Below, one piece after another: positions 1 through 10,286 of a stretch of 64,000 bases of DNA. The translations under genes and the position numbers were made by a program. The DNA is from Odontocerum albicorne (Eukaryota > Arthropoda > Insecta > Trichoptera > Odontoceridae). Under the pieces are notes generated by a model that searched no databases, was not told the DNA's origin, and was given only the letters and a program-made list of their open reading frames with translations. How positions within the stretch are numbered: the first letter of the stretch is position 1; each line of letters starts with the position of its first letter. The DNA lies in assembly GCA_949825065.1 (NCBI GenBank), contig OX463841.1, positions 17,127,064 through 17,191,063 of the forward strand, in the 5' to 3' direction.

Positions 1-74
1 ATTGGACACAATTTTAATGGTTTGTTGCCTTTCATTTGTCGTGTCCCCAGTAAACTAGGCTTGTGCCTGCATCT

Positions 75-360
75 CACTGAGGACACATACCATGAAAAAA
101 AATCAATACTTCGTTCCGATTTTTGATTAACATATAAAACACCGTGGCACATTCTCATTAACCTGACAAACAGTGACATCCAATTACATATGTATGGTAT
201 GGGAATCATACTTCCCCTCATACTTCATCACTCCAGACAGATCAAAACGTTCATCCCACAATATACCGCACATAATCACAAAAAAAGCAATAAAAACACC
301 ACACTCAAGAACTCACATAAACCTTTGCTATAAGTCATTCCTCTTGCACGTTATGCATTA
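75..360. repeat. Dispersed repeat, copy 1 (second copy at 61358-61625)
   Basis: Shares long stretches with 61358-61625, including 'gaggacacata', 'caattacatatgtat', 'cttcatcactccaga' and 'cacataaacctttgcta'. The two copies are clearly homologous but diverged by substitutions and small indels. A 62-codon ORF lies inside but looks like chance. The family is not recognised; it could be the untranslated part of a transposon. Confidence 0.7.
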
Positions 361-532
361 GTTATTCTATGAATTCATGTAAAACATTCATGTAAATGGC
401 CAGGTTTAATAGGAAAACATTTGATTCCTTGGAAAATAAAAAAAACATAAAAACTTATACGAAAGTACTCGCTTAAGTATATCAAGCAATTCAGCCGGTT
501 TAAATAAGTTTTTTTTATTGAAGTATCAATAG

Positions 533-725
533 CATTGTTTCTCAACCTTTTTAGCCTCGCGACCCCCTAAATAAAATAAAATTAAGACTTACGACCCCTC
601 TGCAAAAACTTTATATAAATGTGCTTGTTTTACTCAGAAACTGTTATCCTTTAGTACATCCGTGTTATTTTTATTTTCGCGAACCCTTTGATATTTCACC
701 ACGACCCACAGATTATGAAACAATG
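533..725. mobile_element. hAT-type MITE with 8-bp target duplication
   Basis: The left end reads CATTGTTTCTCAACC and the right end finishes TGAAACAATG. An identical 8-bp duplication, atcaatag, sits at 525-532 and 726-733. Internal 'cgcgaccccc' and 'cacgacccac' are typical of hAT non-autonomous elements. It is 193 bp long with no coding capacity. The 8-bp duplication and short TIRs support hAT over mariner or piggyBac. Confidence 0.85.
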
Positions 726-984
726 ATCAATAGGATATATTTACGTACAATATTATAATCATTTACTCAAAATGTTAGGATTTTGACGTGTTTCGTTATC
801 GAATTCTTATATTATAATACAAATAAATAAATTTATACAATCACAAAAAAAACACAGGTACTTACAAACAAGGATCTTAGATAGAGCTATTTTGAAATAA
901 TTATTACCTCAAAGGTGCTTCATTATCGAATGTAGCTGCTAAGCGTCAGTATAATAATAAATTTAGATTAAAAAAAAACGTATA

Positions 985-1085
985 ATAAAACCAACCGAGG
1001 ACCGGCAGGGAATCGAATTTGCGATGCATAGGTGGTAAGCAAGAATGCAAACCACTAAGTCATGGTTTTGTTGATTGTTAAACAA
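985..1085 (-). mobile_element. tRNA-derived SINE head (diverged)
   Basis: On the minus strand a box A-like segment ('gacttagtggtttgc') is followed about 35 bp later by a box B-like segment ('aaattcgattccc'), the spacing of an RNA polymerase III promoter. It lacks a clean cloverleaf, so it is a SINE head or tRNA relic rather than a tRNA gene. Confidence 0.5.
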
Positions 1086-1650
1086 AAAAGTATTTTTTAC
1101 TGCATCATCTTTTTTCGTTTCATTTGGTATTTTTACTATCGCCCTCATATTATGTTAAAATATTGGCTATTGGCACTGTTCAAATTTGAATTCATAAAAA
1201 AAATTTTTTTTTCAGGGTGGCTCTTAGTTTAAAGGTTGATGATCACACTCCTAAATGCATTTAAATCAGTCTATTGGAGAATGCTATTATACAAGTTCAT
1301 ACATATTCTAATTAAAAATTGCTAACAGGAAAAATAGTAAACCTTTTATTGATTGATAAACTTTTGTTAAATTTACCGGCAATAATTTACGTCATCGTGA
1401 ATTAAGATGGTTTTCGATGCTTTATTAACGAACTGAACTGTTAAGAGCATCACCACTCGCACATGGAATGATTTTGTTGAATGATTTTATCGATATCTTC
1501 CATATCTCGGTGGATAAATTGAGCATTGAACTCCTTAATACACTTAATAGGTATAACTAAGTCACTTCACAGAAAGGCATGAGTAAAATTATTCCTCTTG
1601 ATTTTACGCTACGTTTAGACTTTAATTTGTTTTCTTGTTATTGGATGTAC

Positions 1651-2477
1651 AGTACCTGGCGGTAAGTAATACACATCGGGCTTAACCCTTCCCTTACGAT
1701 GTTAAAATTGAAACGCGTGCTCCGGTGTTGGGTAGTGAGTACGCGATCAAAAATTAGCGATTTTAAATCGGAAAAATAAGAACATTCATAGATAATCCCC
1801 TTAATTAATTATAATTGTAGGTAAAAATTATAATAATTGAGATTTATTTGCTGAAAACATTAAAAAACCATCTGGCAACGCTCACGGAACGGGCGTACGT
1901 CTAACCTATTTGCAAGCCTAGAAGCTACTGTGGCGCGGAACGTCAGTCGCATACCCCGGCGCTTGCGCTTATGCTTGCGACGTTGAGACAATTCAGCTCC
2001 TCGCAATTCAGTGGAGTATGCAAGAGTGAGATGCGAATATAGTGTCGCGCTTCCCGCATACTATTCACCTATCGTCAAGACACAAGGTCGAGGCACACAC
2101 AGCGTTTAAATGCGAATTTGTTTCCGATATCTTCACAAAATACCCACGATGTAGTCTATAAATTCTGATTATTATTAATATTATTTTTTAAATCAATGCG
2201 TAAATATATTATGGAGGAATACCTAAAATCTTAACCCTGTATTTATTATATTTATAGAGATATTGATGGTTATTAGAAGCAACGTGTAGAAGATACCCAA
2301 CACAGGGAAGGAAAGGTTAAGAAAGATACTGTCGGTTTGTAGAGCGTCGTCTCTGTTATTTATGGTATACACGTGTTCCGTCGCGATTTGTCAGTCGCAT
2401 CGTGCGACAGAGACGACGATCTACAAACCTACAGTCTCTTTCTTAAACCCGATGTGTATTACTTACCGCCGGGTACT
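1651..2477. mobile_element. Long-TIR MITE, copy 1, split by a TTAA element
   Basis: The ends are inverted copies: AGTACCTGGCGGTAAGTAAT on the left and the reverse complement of AGTACCCGGCGGTAAGTAAT on the right, continuing through 'acacatcgggctta'. An internal 'cgacagagacgacg' palindrome arm is also present. The sister copy at 59691-60064 has the same ends. Flanks are compatible with a TA duplication but not decisive. The left arm is interrupted at its TTAA by the element at 1686-2316. No coding capacity is seen. Confidence 0.8.
1686..2316. mobile_element. piggyBac-like non-autonomous element, copy 1
   Basis: Bounded by TTAA at 1682-1685 and 2317-2320. The inverted ends are CCCTTCCCTT on the left and AGGGAAGGAAAGG on the right. 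Removing the element and one TTAA restores the continuous arm 'cgggcttaagaaag', exactly as found in the sister MITE at 59.7 kb. TTAA duplication with CCC-starting ends is the piggyBac hallmark. It is 631 bp, with no transposase. A related copy lies at 60710-61353 and a right-end fragment near 61720-61772. Confidence 0.88.
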
Positions 2478-2689
2478 ATAATTGTGTTAAACCTTTATCA
2501 AACGTAAAATAAATAAAAATAAAAAATCCTCCAGCGTTCTACATCATGTATGCCCTAAATTCAGGATCTGTTGAAGGATATTTTGAATTGTTAAGGGTGC
2601 GACTAAGAAATATAACTTTTCCCCGCTTGATTACTTGGAAATGAAATGAATATCTTCTTGTTCCTCTTATTTTAGGTCTGTTGGCATGT

Positions 2690-3015
2690 TATGATCCTGC
2701 ATCATCATCTTACGGCTCTTGGTTCCGCCATTCTGGATACATGTTCATTCCAGAACCTTCTTCTCTGTCGTCCCCATCTGACAATATCTTCAACTTCGCA
2801 CAACCTTCGGATTTCTGTGTTTCGTACTCTATCACGAAGGGTTTTGCCAGCGATACTCCTGAGTACCTTCATTTCGCTGGTTCGAAGGAGATTTTTGGTT
2901 CTGACAATATCGGCTCTGGACTCTATGCTGTATGTCATTATGGGGTGAACACAGTTCTTGTATATCCTCACCTTGCTTTAGATGTTCATATACTTGTTTT
3001 TCCAGATAATGTTAT
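2690..3015 (-). mobile_element. LINE (RTE-like) ORF2 C-terminal fragment
   Basis: The minus strand encodes 'SKVRIYKNCVHPIMTYSIE', then 'EMKVLRSIAGKTLRDRVRN' and 'VEDIVRWGRQRRRFWNEHV'. This is the order seen downstream of the reverse transcriptase in arthropod endonuclease/RT LINEs: thumb with a Y(G/S)xE motif, a leucine/arginine-rich segment, then a W..H..RM segment. The catalytic RT core is absent, so this is a 5'-truncated, dead copy. The related 3' end at 38175-38410 continues the same protein further. Confidence 0.82.
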
Positions 3016-3889
3016 ACATATGTAGATGTGGCCTTTTGTGTTACAAAATTTAAATACTTGGGTGCTAGCATAATGTGCAATAATGACCTCTATGTTGAAG
3101 TATTTGAACAATCACAAAGAAATGAATATATTAATTTAAATTGCACTATGTAATTAAAGTGCTTTGAGTAAAATAGATAACAAAAAAGTAAGTAACCTTT
3201 ATTGACAAATATTGATTCTGAATTTGCATTTGCTGTGAGAATGACTGCACTTAACTACATATGCCGAATAATATGTGTTTTTAAACAAGTCGACTGTATA
3301 AAAACCAAAAGTATTTCCAGCAATTAACATTGAATATAATAACTACTTATTGTAATATTATTAACCGACAGGTAACTTTCCTTGATTACAAGTGTATGTA
3401 TTCAAGTTAATTACTATTTATTTCTCAGGGATAAAAGTGCTTTTGAGCATTTTTAACTCATGAAATAAATACGTCCGATCATTCGGCTCATTAATTAAGC
3501 GGGTTTAATTTAATTATTCGCGGTTATTAAGCGTTGCGCTATAATTTATATCGTTACATGCACTTGACTCTCGGTAAAAAAAAAACAACATGTCGTCTTG
3601 ATCAACTCTCGATACAACACTGAACTTTATTCGTCATGCTTGAATATAAATATGCAAAGAATAACCAATATACCTTATATATTTGTTGTTAAATCTTGCG
3701 TAAATATAATGTGTACGAACTTGAGTGAAAATATTTTTTTAAGACTGAATAAAACGATATAATGCACATATTACATTGTAAACATTTTTTTTTGTTTAGT
3801 TAAAGTGTTTAATTTAATATTGTATATTAAATATAGAAAAAGAATATTAAAGGTTAGATCTTTGATGCATATATATGTCAATTTTATAT
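3016..3889. other. AT-rich intergenic DNA, nothing recognised
   Basis: No ORF with recognisable content, no tandem array and no inverted ends were found by eye. Confidence 0.6.
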
Positions 3890-4300
3890 TCTTGGCGGGC
3901 TTTTCTCTTATTGGTCGTTTGATTTATAAAACTCCTCCCATCGTTCCATTTGAGCTCCGCCTTTAATTCAAAATAGAAGGGGAAAACCGGCTTTTGAAAT
4001 CCCGCCATATGTTTTGAGTTGACAGAGCCGAGGCACGCGGACCGCGATTGGAAAACTCTGCTAGGAAACTGGTTACGATCCTTGATAGCCTTTCAGTTTC
4101 CTTCGAAGCCTTTGCGGCCGAGAACGCGCGTTTGACGTTTCCACCGTTTACGATCGATCGCGCTCCTCGTCTGTTTATTTTTTTTTTGACATTTCTGTGA
4201 TATTTGATTTAAAAACTTGAAAGGGATTTGAATTGAGAATATTTGAAGTTTGTGCGTGACGATGATTATGCGGAAATCGTTTTAGAGTGAGGATGCTGTT
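3890..4300 (+). promoter_or_regulatory. Candidate promoter / 5' untranslated exon, CpG-rich
   Basis: The composition changes sharply from AT-rich flanks to a block with many CpG sites ('gaggcacgcggaccgcgatt', 'gcggccgagaacgcgcg', 'cgatcgatcgcgctcc'). Inverted CCAAT boxes (attgg) occur near 3910 and 4046, and a TATA-like 'tataaaa' at 3925-3931. The glycine-rich exon starts about 1.1 kb downstream on the same strand, so this block could be its promoter and non-coding first exon. No transcript evidence is available and no convincing donor was found; the closest is 'gtgagg' at 4287. Confidence 0.4.
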
Positions 4301-5334
4301 GTTAATTTGACTTTTTTTTCAACTGTCAGTTTGACAGCTGAATTAAATATATATATATGAATCAAATAATATACCATAATATATATTTGAGTTTGCATAA
4401 TAATAAAATGTGTGCTAATTTATTACATACGAATCCTAGATACTGAAAATATTTTTAAGTATATACCTACCTATTGTATTATTTACTTACGATAATTAAT
4501 TAAATAATTGTGCTCAAAACATTAAATCTTGACTCAAAATTATACGAGTAATTCAATATATGACCATTTACACGATTCATCGATGTTGATAAAATATTAA
4601 AAATATTTTTCAATCTCATTGCATTGAAATCGGTGAGATTGGTATTTGCTAAGTAAATTTATTTTATGAAGAAACGAGAGAAACAAACGCGAGTGTATAA
4701 TGTACTTCAAAAATTTGCTTTGACTTGGAATATGGACTGTTTTTTTTGTAGTAATATGAATAATCAATAAACTGGATTTGAATGAATATCTTGTTTCACC
4801 TATTTATAAAACGGGACAAGTAAAAAAAAATAATAACTGAGATTTTCATAAACTGATGAAAAAAATCTTAAAAGTAACTCTTTTCTGTATTAATTGTATC
4901 AAACAAGGGATTTCAATATATATTTTCTGAAACATATCATAATAAACCCTATTTTTAGGGTTTTGACTTTTTTCAATTGAGTTGAACTGTGTTTTAATTT
5001 TTTTTTCATTTCGTAGATATTTATAATTAGTGCCTACCTTTATTTAATTACGGAAATTAATTATAGGTATAATTCAAAGTGGAGTTTAGTGATTGACGTT
5101 GATGGGAAAGAATGACGTTGATTGTTAACAATAATTATGAAATATTTTAATATCTAAAACTAAATTAATTGATAAATAAATATTTGAATCGGTAATCAAA
5201 ACTGATTCGATAAAAATTCAATCGATTTCAAAAAAAGTTAACAAAAAGCATAAAAATAAACACTCACTAGAGTGGATTGCATACGTCAAAACAATAAAAA
5301 AATCAAGATTGCTTCCTTGGGCGGTGTGGTCAGC
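4301..5334. other. AT-rich DNA, possible first intron
   Basis: Strongly AT-rich, without repeats or ORFs that I can support. If the promoter and exon assignments on either side are right, this would be intronic. Confidence 0.35.
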
Positions 5335-5488
5335 ATGGACCTGAGTACCAGGGCTGGTGGGGGCGGAGGCGGTGGTGGAGGCAAGCCCAGGGCCGCTCGG
5401 GCTGTGCTGTCAATCACGAGCCTCGTGGGCGGGGGCGGGGGTGGCGCCCAACACCTGCAGCCTGCCCTGAATTATAGCAGCGATGATG
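5335..5488 (+). CDS. Glycine-rich N-terminal coding exon of an unrecognised host gene
   Basis: An ATG in acceptable context (gtcagcATGG) opens 51 codons plus one base, ending at a consensus donor (GATG|GTGAGT). The peptide starts MDLSTRAG and has a run of nine glycines, a basic patch (KPRAARA), 'VLSITSLV', six glycines, then 'QHLQPALNYSSDDG'. By eye the exon is about two-thirds G+C, against flanks near one-quarter, and its third positions are GC-rich, as expected for an insect coding exon. Low-complexity glycine tracts followed by an acidic SSDD motif are common near the start of developmental regulators, but I do not recognise the family. An AG at 5332-5333 could be a 3' splice site, in which case the 5' UTR exon lies upstream. 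Downstream exons are not in this window, or are too short to recognise. Confidence 0.6.
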
Positions 5489-5494
5489 GTGAGT
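5489..5494 (+). other. 5' splice donor (GTGAGT) of the glycine-rich exon
   Basis: GTGAGT directly follows the coding sequence. G+C content collapses immediately after it ('tgtacatatatattat'), as expected at an exon-intron boundary. The implied intron phase is 1. The reading frame happens to stay open for about 35 more codons, but their composition is intronic. Confidence 0.6.
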
Positions 5495-5860
5495 TGTACA
5501 TATATATTATATTATTTAATGTCTGTTGTATGATGGTTTTTATTTTATTTAGAGGAGTTTTGTTATCCTTGTATTCAAGAGACTGTAAGATATATTGAAA
5601 AGTGTGTTGCAGCAGAAAACAGGTCAACTGTGTATTTAACTATATTTTTTAAGTTAGTATGCAGCTTCATGTATGGAAGTTAAACCTGGACTGTGAGTAA
5701 TTAATTACCGGATCAAGGATAACTGTTTGTTCGATTCGGATACCAGCTGACTTATTCCCACGAAATTTACGCATACACACACAAAAATAGTTTAACAACC
5801 AGAGCTGCCTGCAGCTTATCGTGTGATTTGACCACTTTCATAAAAACAGTTTTCTTACTG

Positions 5861-5965
5861 TTTATTTCTCTGTCTTGTTAAAATTTGGTATCTTATTTCT
5901 GTGTGTTGTTAAAATTTGATATCTTATTTTTCTGTGTTGTTAAAATTTGGTATCTTATTTTATTT
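5861..5965. repeat. Short tandem array, unit about 33 bp, 3 copies
   Basis: Three imperfect copies of a unit containing 'tgttaaaatttggtatctta' with variable pyrimidine-rich linkers. Confidence 0.75.
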
Positions 5966-6089
5966 TCTCTCTGTTATCTGGGAAGTATGTTTATGTGTGA
6001 TGGGTAAGTTGAAAAGGTCAGAAAGGAAAGAAGGATAGCGAAAGGGAACAAGGTAAAACGGAACACTTAGTGTTATGTACAATAACCGC

Positions 6090-6237
6090 GACATATGAAC
6101 AGCACGACATATGAGCAATATCGACATATGAACAGTAGGACATATGAGCAATATCGACATATGAACAGTACAACATATGAGCAATATCGACATATGAACA
6201 GTACGACATATGAGCAATATCGACATATGAACAGTAC
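6090..6237. repeat. 33-bp minisatellite, about 4.5 copies
   Basis: The unit alternates two related halves, 'cgacatatgaacagta' and 'cgacatatgagcaatat'. The period is a multiple of three, so long open frames appear by default on the minus strand; those are not genes. Confidence 0.85.
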
Positions 6238-6279
6238 CAAAAATGACAATACATATTACGTATAAAAGTAAAACTTGAA

Positions 6280-6740
6280 TTTGGCTGAGGAAGGATAAGA
6301 GTAAGATTAATGCTGTAGAGATGCGTGCACTAAGGAAAAATTGAGGAATGTCAATGTTTGCGGAATGAAGAAATCAGAAATGAATGCATGAATTAAATGA
6401 ATATTTGAAAGAAGATGAAAAAAAAATATTTTTTAAATAGTTTGGACACGTGGAGAGAGAGTGAATGATGAAAGAACGACTAAGCGAATATACAAGTCAG
6501 AAGTGCAAGGTGTGCGTGAACGATGAAGAACGAGGAAAACGTGGCTGGACCAAATGATCTAGACTTTGAAAGAATGTAAAGGGAGAAGTATGAATAATAG
6601 AAGATTGTGTATGACGAGATGTATGAATATGGAGGAGGCGAAAGTTGTGTTCTCTCTGTCTATCTCACAAGGGACACACGGCATGCCGATATGTACGCTG
6701 CATATATGAACGCCTACGGTGGATCTGGGGGTGTATGTGT
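6280..6740 (+). mobile_element. LINE 3' end, diverged (tail family T)
   Basis: Translating in fragments gives 'MRALRKN', then 'FGHVER' and 'NDERTTKRIYKSEVQGV', followed by 'gtgttctctctgtctatctc'. This arrangement recurs at 18350, 22335, 31241, 41905, 49420 and 59180. It corresponds to the C-terminus and 3' UTR of an endonuclease/RT LINE, with many stops and frameshifts. The untranslated tail normally ends in 'gcgtgatgttatgtatgta'-like text; here it degenerates near 'gtatgtgtactcgtgtatg'. Confidence 0.6.
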
Positions 6741-7104
6741 ACTCGTGTATGTCAGTGCGTGCGTTTAAATTAAAAATAATTTGTATATATATTAATTGAG
6801 TAGGTATATAGTTGTATCAACTGTTTATTTATTTTAATTTTTCTTTATTATATTGTAATTTACGTGTACAGGGGTGAGGGATGATTCGGTACATCTGGAA
6901 TCCTTATTACCGGGCTCGCCTCCCTGTTGGTGGGGGTGTCTTTCAATTGAGATATCATGAGATGAGTCCATACTTTTAAGATATCTTATCTCTCAAATGT
7001 ACTTTTCTTTCTCATTGCCTTAACATATACGTGCGATTTCAAGATATAAATTTACGTGCTATATTGATATCAATAAGGCCATTACTTATTTATTTATGTT
7101 TTAA

Positions 7105-7350
7105 AAATTATTAAGTAAGAAACCTATTGTATTGTATTACACTTTCGTTGTATGTAGTACAACCTGGCGGGCTTATTGCCATATGACAATATCTTCCAAC
7201 CAATCTGAAAAATGTTAAAGGTGGCTTAAGCAAAAACCAGACTGAAATACTTTTAAAAAAAATCTGGGTTCCAACAGGAATCAAACCCGCAACTTTCGGG
7301 TTGGGAGGCAAGCGTCGTCTTAACAACAAGGCCACGGAGATCGTCGATCT
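7105..7350 (-). mobile_element. tRNA-derived SINE (family A)
   Basis: On the minus strand the head is 'gatctccgtggccttgttg' (box A region), then box B 'gggtttgattcc'. The body follows with 'ggaacccagattttttttaa', 'cagtctggtttttgc', 'ttgccatatggcaa'-like text and 'cccgccaggttgtac'. Other copies lie at 50150-50343, 50568-51715 (split), 25360-25445, 56810-56985 and 58595-58690. The ORF across it is fortuitous. Confidence 0.85.
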
Positions 7351-7451
7351 ATCGATTGTTTAAACTAGAGAACATGATATGAAATCTTGAGATTGTTTGG
7401 GCATATTGGGAGAATTAATTCTGAAGCACATACCAAACAAATATATAATAT

Positions 7452-7767
7452 AATATTGTCTGGAATTATCAGTGTCCAAGGAAACGTTACGGAATGATTC
7501 TTTTCTAGGGGCATTACTAAATATACTCGTATAATATTGTCTGGAATTATCAGTGTCCAAGGAAACGGTATGGATTATTCTTTTCTAGGGGCATTACTAA
7601 ATATACTCGTATAATATTGTCTGGAATTATCAGTGTCCAAGGAAACGGTATGGAATGATTCTTTTCTAGGGGCATTACTAAATATACTCGTATAATATTG
7701 TCTGGAATTATCAGTGTCCAAGGAAACGTTACGGAATGATTCTTTTCTAGGAGCATTACTAAATGTG
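7452..7767. repeat. 81-bp tandem repeat, about 4 copies
   Basis: Repeats of a unit starting 'aatattgtctggaattatca' and ending 'ttactaaatatactcgtat'. The copies start at 7452, 7533, 7613 and 7694 and are highly similar, so the expansion is recent. Long minus-strand ORFs here derive from the repeat. Confidence 0.9.
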
Positions 7768-8319
7768 AGAGAACTTTGTTGCGTATTGAGAGAATGTTGC
7801 TGCATTGTTGCATTAAAATGCATAATTATTAGTATTTATTTATTTATAAGTAAACGATACAATGTACCTTATAACAAAAAAATATATAAAAGAGCTAGTA
7901 GTGAGTGCTCGACACATTAAGTTTGACAGAATATACAAAATAAAAAATCATTTTACCCAATTACAGCAAAAAAATAAAAAATAAAACAGGTATATCAAAT
8001 CGTTAAATTTACATGTTACCAATACAATATGGGACGGTCTACAGGCGCACAGCCCGCACTGCGCAAGCAATACATACAGCATAGACAAATTATTGAAAAA
8101 CAAATTAAAAACAAAATACAAATTGAAAACAAAATACAAATTGAAAACAAAACATAAAAGACGGAATCAGATAGGTAAAACTTCACAAATCCTCAAAAAG
8201 CATGGGAACAAAATCATAAAAATAGTATAAAAAACACAATAAATAATTAAAAAACATTTTTTCTCGAATCTTCGAAAAGACTATAGTTTCACTTTGTGGT
8301 GCCATGTTTTATGTACTCG

Positions 8320-8601
8320 TAAAAGGAAAAATAAGTAAAATAAAAAACTTATTTTATATTTTTGCGTTCACCACAGGTTTATTTACCATTTTTATCACAT
8401 ATCTCCCCACTTCTCTCCCCCTACCTCATTCCTCTTATATTATTTATACTTGTACAGGAAATATATTTTTAGTAATTTAGTTTATCTTCACCTGACGATG
8501 AAGACGATGGTCTTCGAAACCGGTAGTAACCCTAAAAATAAACCTTTGGTGAATACAAAAATATAAAATAAGTTTTTTATTTTACTTATTTTTCCTTTTA
8601 C
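8320..8601. mobile_element. Inverted-repeat element with hammerhead-like core
   Basis: Left arm 8320-8384 and right arm 8537-8601 are near-perfect inverted copies of about 65 bp, containing 'ggaaaaataagtaaaataaa' and 'accacaggtttattt'. The 152-bp centre carries a CTGACGA...GAAAC motif (8492-8531). The layout resembles the palindromes at 25.0, 32.4 and 54.8 kb and matches what is known of Penelope-like element ends. No reverse transcriptase is present. Confidence 0.7.
8492..8531 (+). ncRNA. Hammerhead-like motif
   Basis: CTGACGA is followed by one unpaired T, then a perfect 6-bp hairpin (GAAGAC, loop GATG, GTCTTC), then GAAAC and a short CGGT-containing arm. CUGANGA / stem II / GAAA is the conserved hammerhead core order, and hammerheads are known in Penelope-like elements. 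The flanking stem I is weak, so catalytic activity is unproven; a degenerate relic is likely. Confidence 0.4.
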
Positions 8602-8859
8602 ATTTAAATTTAAAAAAAAAACAGTTCTAAAAGGTTTTCAAAAGTCATCGAAATTTATATATCATATACCTACCTACTCGTATCTATTAAACTGTGGTTA
8701 TCTTTGCTTGTGGTATGTTACTTTTATTGTTAATTTTTTGTTCCTTAAACTAAAAAGTGTAAATTCCACCTAAATGTATCATAGATTTGGTTTTTAACGT
8801 TTTGTCGGTGATGGTAGTATATAATTGATACATGTGATAAGATGGTTGACTTTAAATTT

Positions 8860-9204
8860 GAATTACTAATTAGTCGGAAAGCAGGTCTACGGTATCTGAA
8901 TTACTAGTTAGTCGGAAAACAGGTCTACGGTATCAGAATTACTAGTTAGTCGGAAAGCAGGTCTACGGTATCTGAATTACTAGTTAGTCGGAAAACAGGT
9001 CTACGGTATCAGAATTACTAGTTAGTCGGAAAGCAGGTCTACTGTATCTGAATTACTAGTTAGTCGGAAAGCAGGTCTACGGTATCTGAATTACTAGTTA
9101 GTCGGCAAGCAGGTCTACGTTATCTGAATTACTAGTTAGTCGGAAAGCAGGTCTACGGTTTCTGAATTACTAGTTAGTCGGAAAGCAAGTCTACGGTATC
9201 CGAG
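8860..9204. repeat. 38-bp minisatellite, about 9 copies
   Basis: The unit is 'gaattactagttagtcgga' followed by 'aagcaggtctacggtatct'. Early units alternate between two variants (aagcag...atct and aaacag...atca), giving a local 76-bp dimeric period. There are no variable spacers between units, so it is not CRISPR-like. Confidence 0.92.
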
Positions 9205-9395
9205 TATTAAAATAAAACATGGTAGGGAAAAGGGAAGAAATTTTTGTATAATTACTGATGCGAATCTATTTAAACTGTTATTTTTATTATTGTAATATAT
9301 TTCCTTATCACGTTTAAAATAACGTATAAATTAATAACATAATTTATATTTTTATGACAGTAAATTATATAACTGTATTTAAAATTTTATTGTTT

Positions 9396-9520
9396 CAATT
9401 TTATAATCTATACAATCAAGCATTGGAAAATAAATACAATTTTATAATCCATATAATCAAAAATTGGAAAATATATACAATTTTATAATCTATATAATCA
9501 AGCATTGGAAAGTATACAAA
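9396..9520. repeat. About 42-bp tandem repeat, 3 copies
   Basis: Three copies of 'caattttataatctatacaa' plus 'tcaagcattggaaaataaa', with substitutions. Confidence 0.8.
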
Positions 9521-9973
9521 TTTTTAATTCTAACTTATTTTTGATGACATCGAACCCCTCTTTTATAAATTCTAAGTGCTAAAAAAATTATATATTTTTA
9601 TCGTTTAAAATATCTGAGCACTCTCATTATGGCGAAACACTTTTATTTTTTAATTTTGATAACGATAAAATTCTTGATACCCTGTCACTAGTTTTAGTAT
9701 AACAACTAAAAGTGTTTCTCTCAGTTATTATCTACAAACCAATAAATATAAACATTAAGTTGTTTGACAACAAACTTGTATCAGACAAATAGAATAGAAA
9801 AAAGCCTTATTTACACCTTCTGAGCTGAGTTAATTTTCATAAAAAAATAAGTATTCATCATAAATACGCCATATGAGTATTTCTTTATAAGTAGGTAAAG
9901 ATAATAAATGTCAATGTAATTCTTCACTCATAAACTTAACATTTGTTTTATATAACTACGTATAAATATATAT

Positions 9974-10286
9974 GTACTAGTTGCAACCCGTGAAATATTT
10001 ACGGAATTAAAACAAGTACTACATTTATGAAAATATATATTCATAAATGTAAAATTTGTTTATATATATATCATTTATACATTGCCCCCTTTTACACCGG
10101 TTCAAAAATTGTTAGCTAGGTATTAAAAATTCGTTAAGTATCACGGACCCACCGAGATTTAAATTTCGAATTACTTTCGGAGAGAATCCAAGTATTCCTC
10201 TCTCGCTCTCTTGTATTCAAAATTCAATTGTCGTATTCTTTCTTTGACGACAACCATCGTATGGGTTTTGGCCTATTTATACTATG
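9974..10286 (+). repeat. Dispersed repeat family C, copy 1
   Basis: Begins 'actagttgcaacccgtgaaa' with the imperfect palindrome 'ccgtgaaatatttacgg'. It passes through 'ttttacaccggttcaaaaat', 'cacggacccaccgag' and 'ctctctcgctctcttg' and ends 'ggcctatttatactatga'. Copy 2 follows at once and copy 3 is inverted at 31812-32136. It is non-coding and likely a non-autonomous transposon. A Helitron is possible, but the termini are not diagnostic. Confidence 0.75.

Noticed and set aside
2681..3025. 114-codon plus-strand ORF as a gene
   Set aside because: It is the antisense of a LINE C-terminus that has clear family motifs on the minus strand.
5272..5334. Longer N-terminal extension of the glycine-rich exon
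   Set aside because: The upstream start is GTG, the composition is AT-rich and intron-like, and an AG at 5332-5333 fits a splice acceptor or UTR.
5960..6254. Repetitive membrane-like peptides on the minus strand
   Set aside because: Produced by a 33-bp minisatellite with a multiple-of-three period.
8860..9204. CRISPR-like regular array
   Set aside because: Units are contiguous 38-bp repeats with no unique spacers, in a eukaryotic context with no cas genes.
9974..10286. Helitron assignment for repeat family C
   Set aside because: The start and end do not show the TC...CTRR termini with a 3' hairpin clearly enough.
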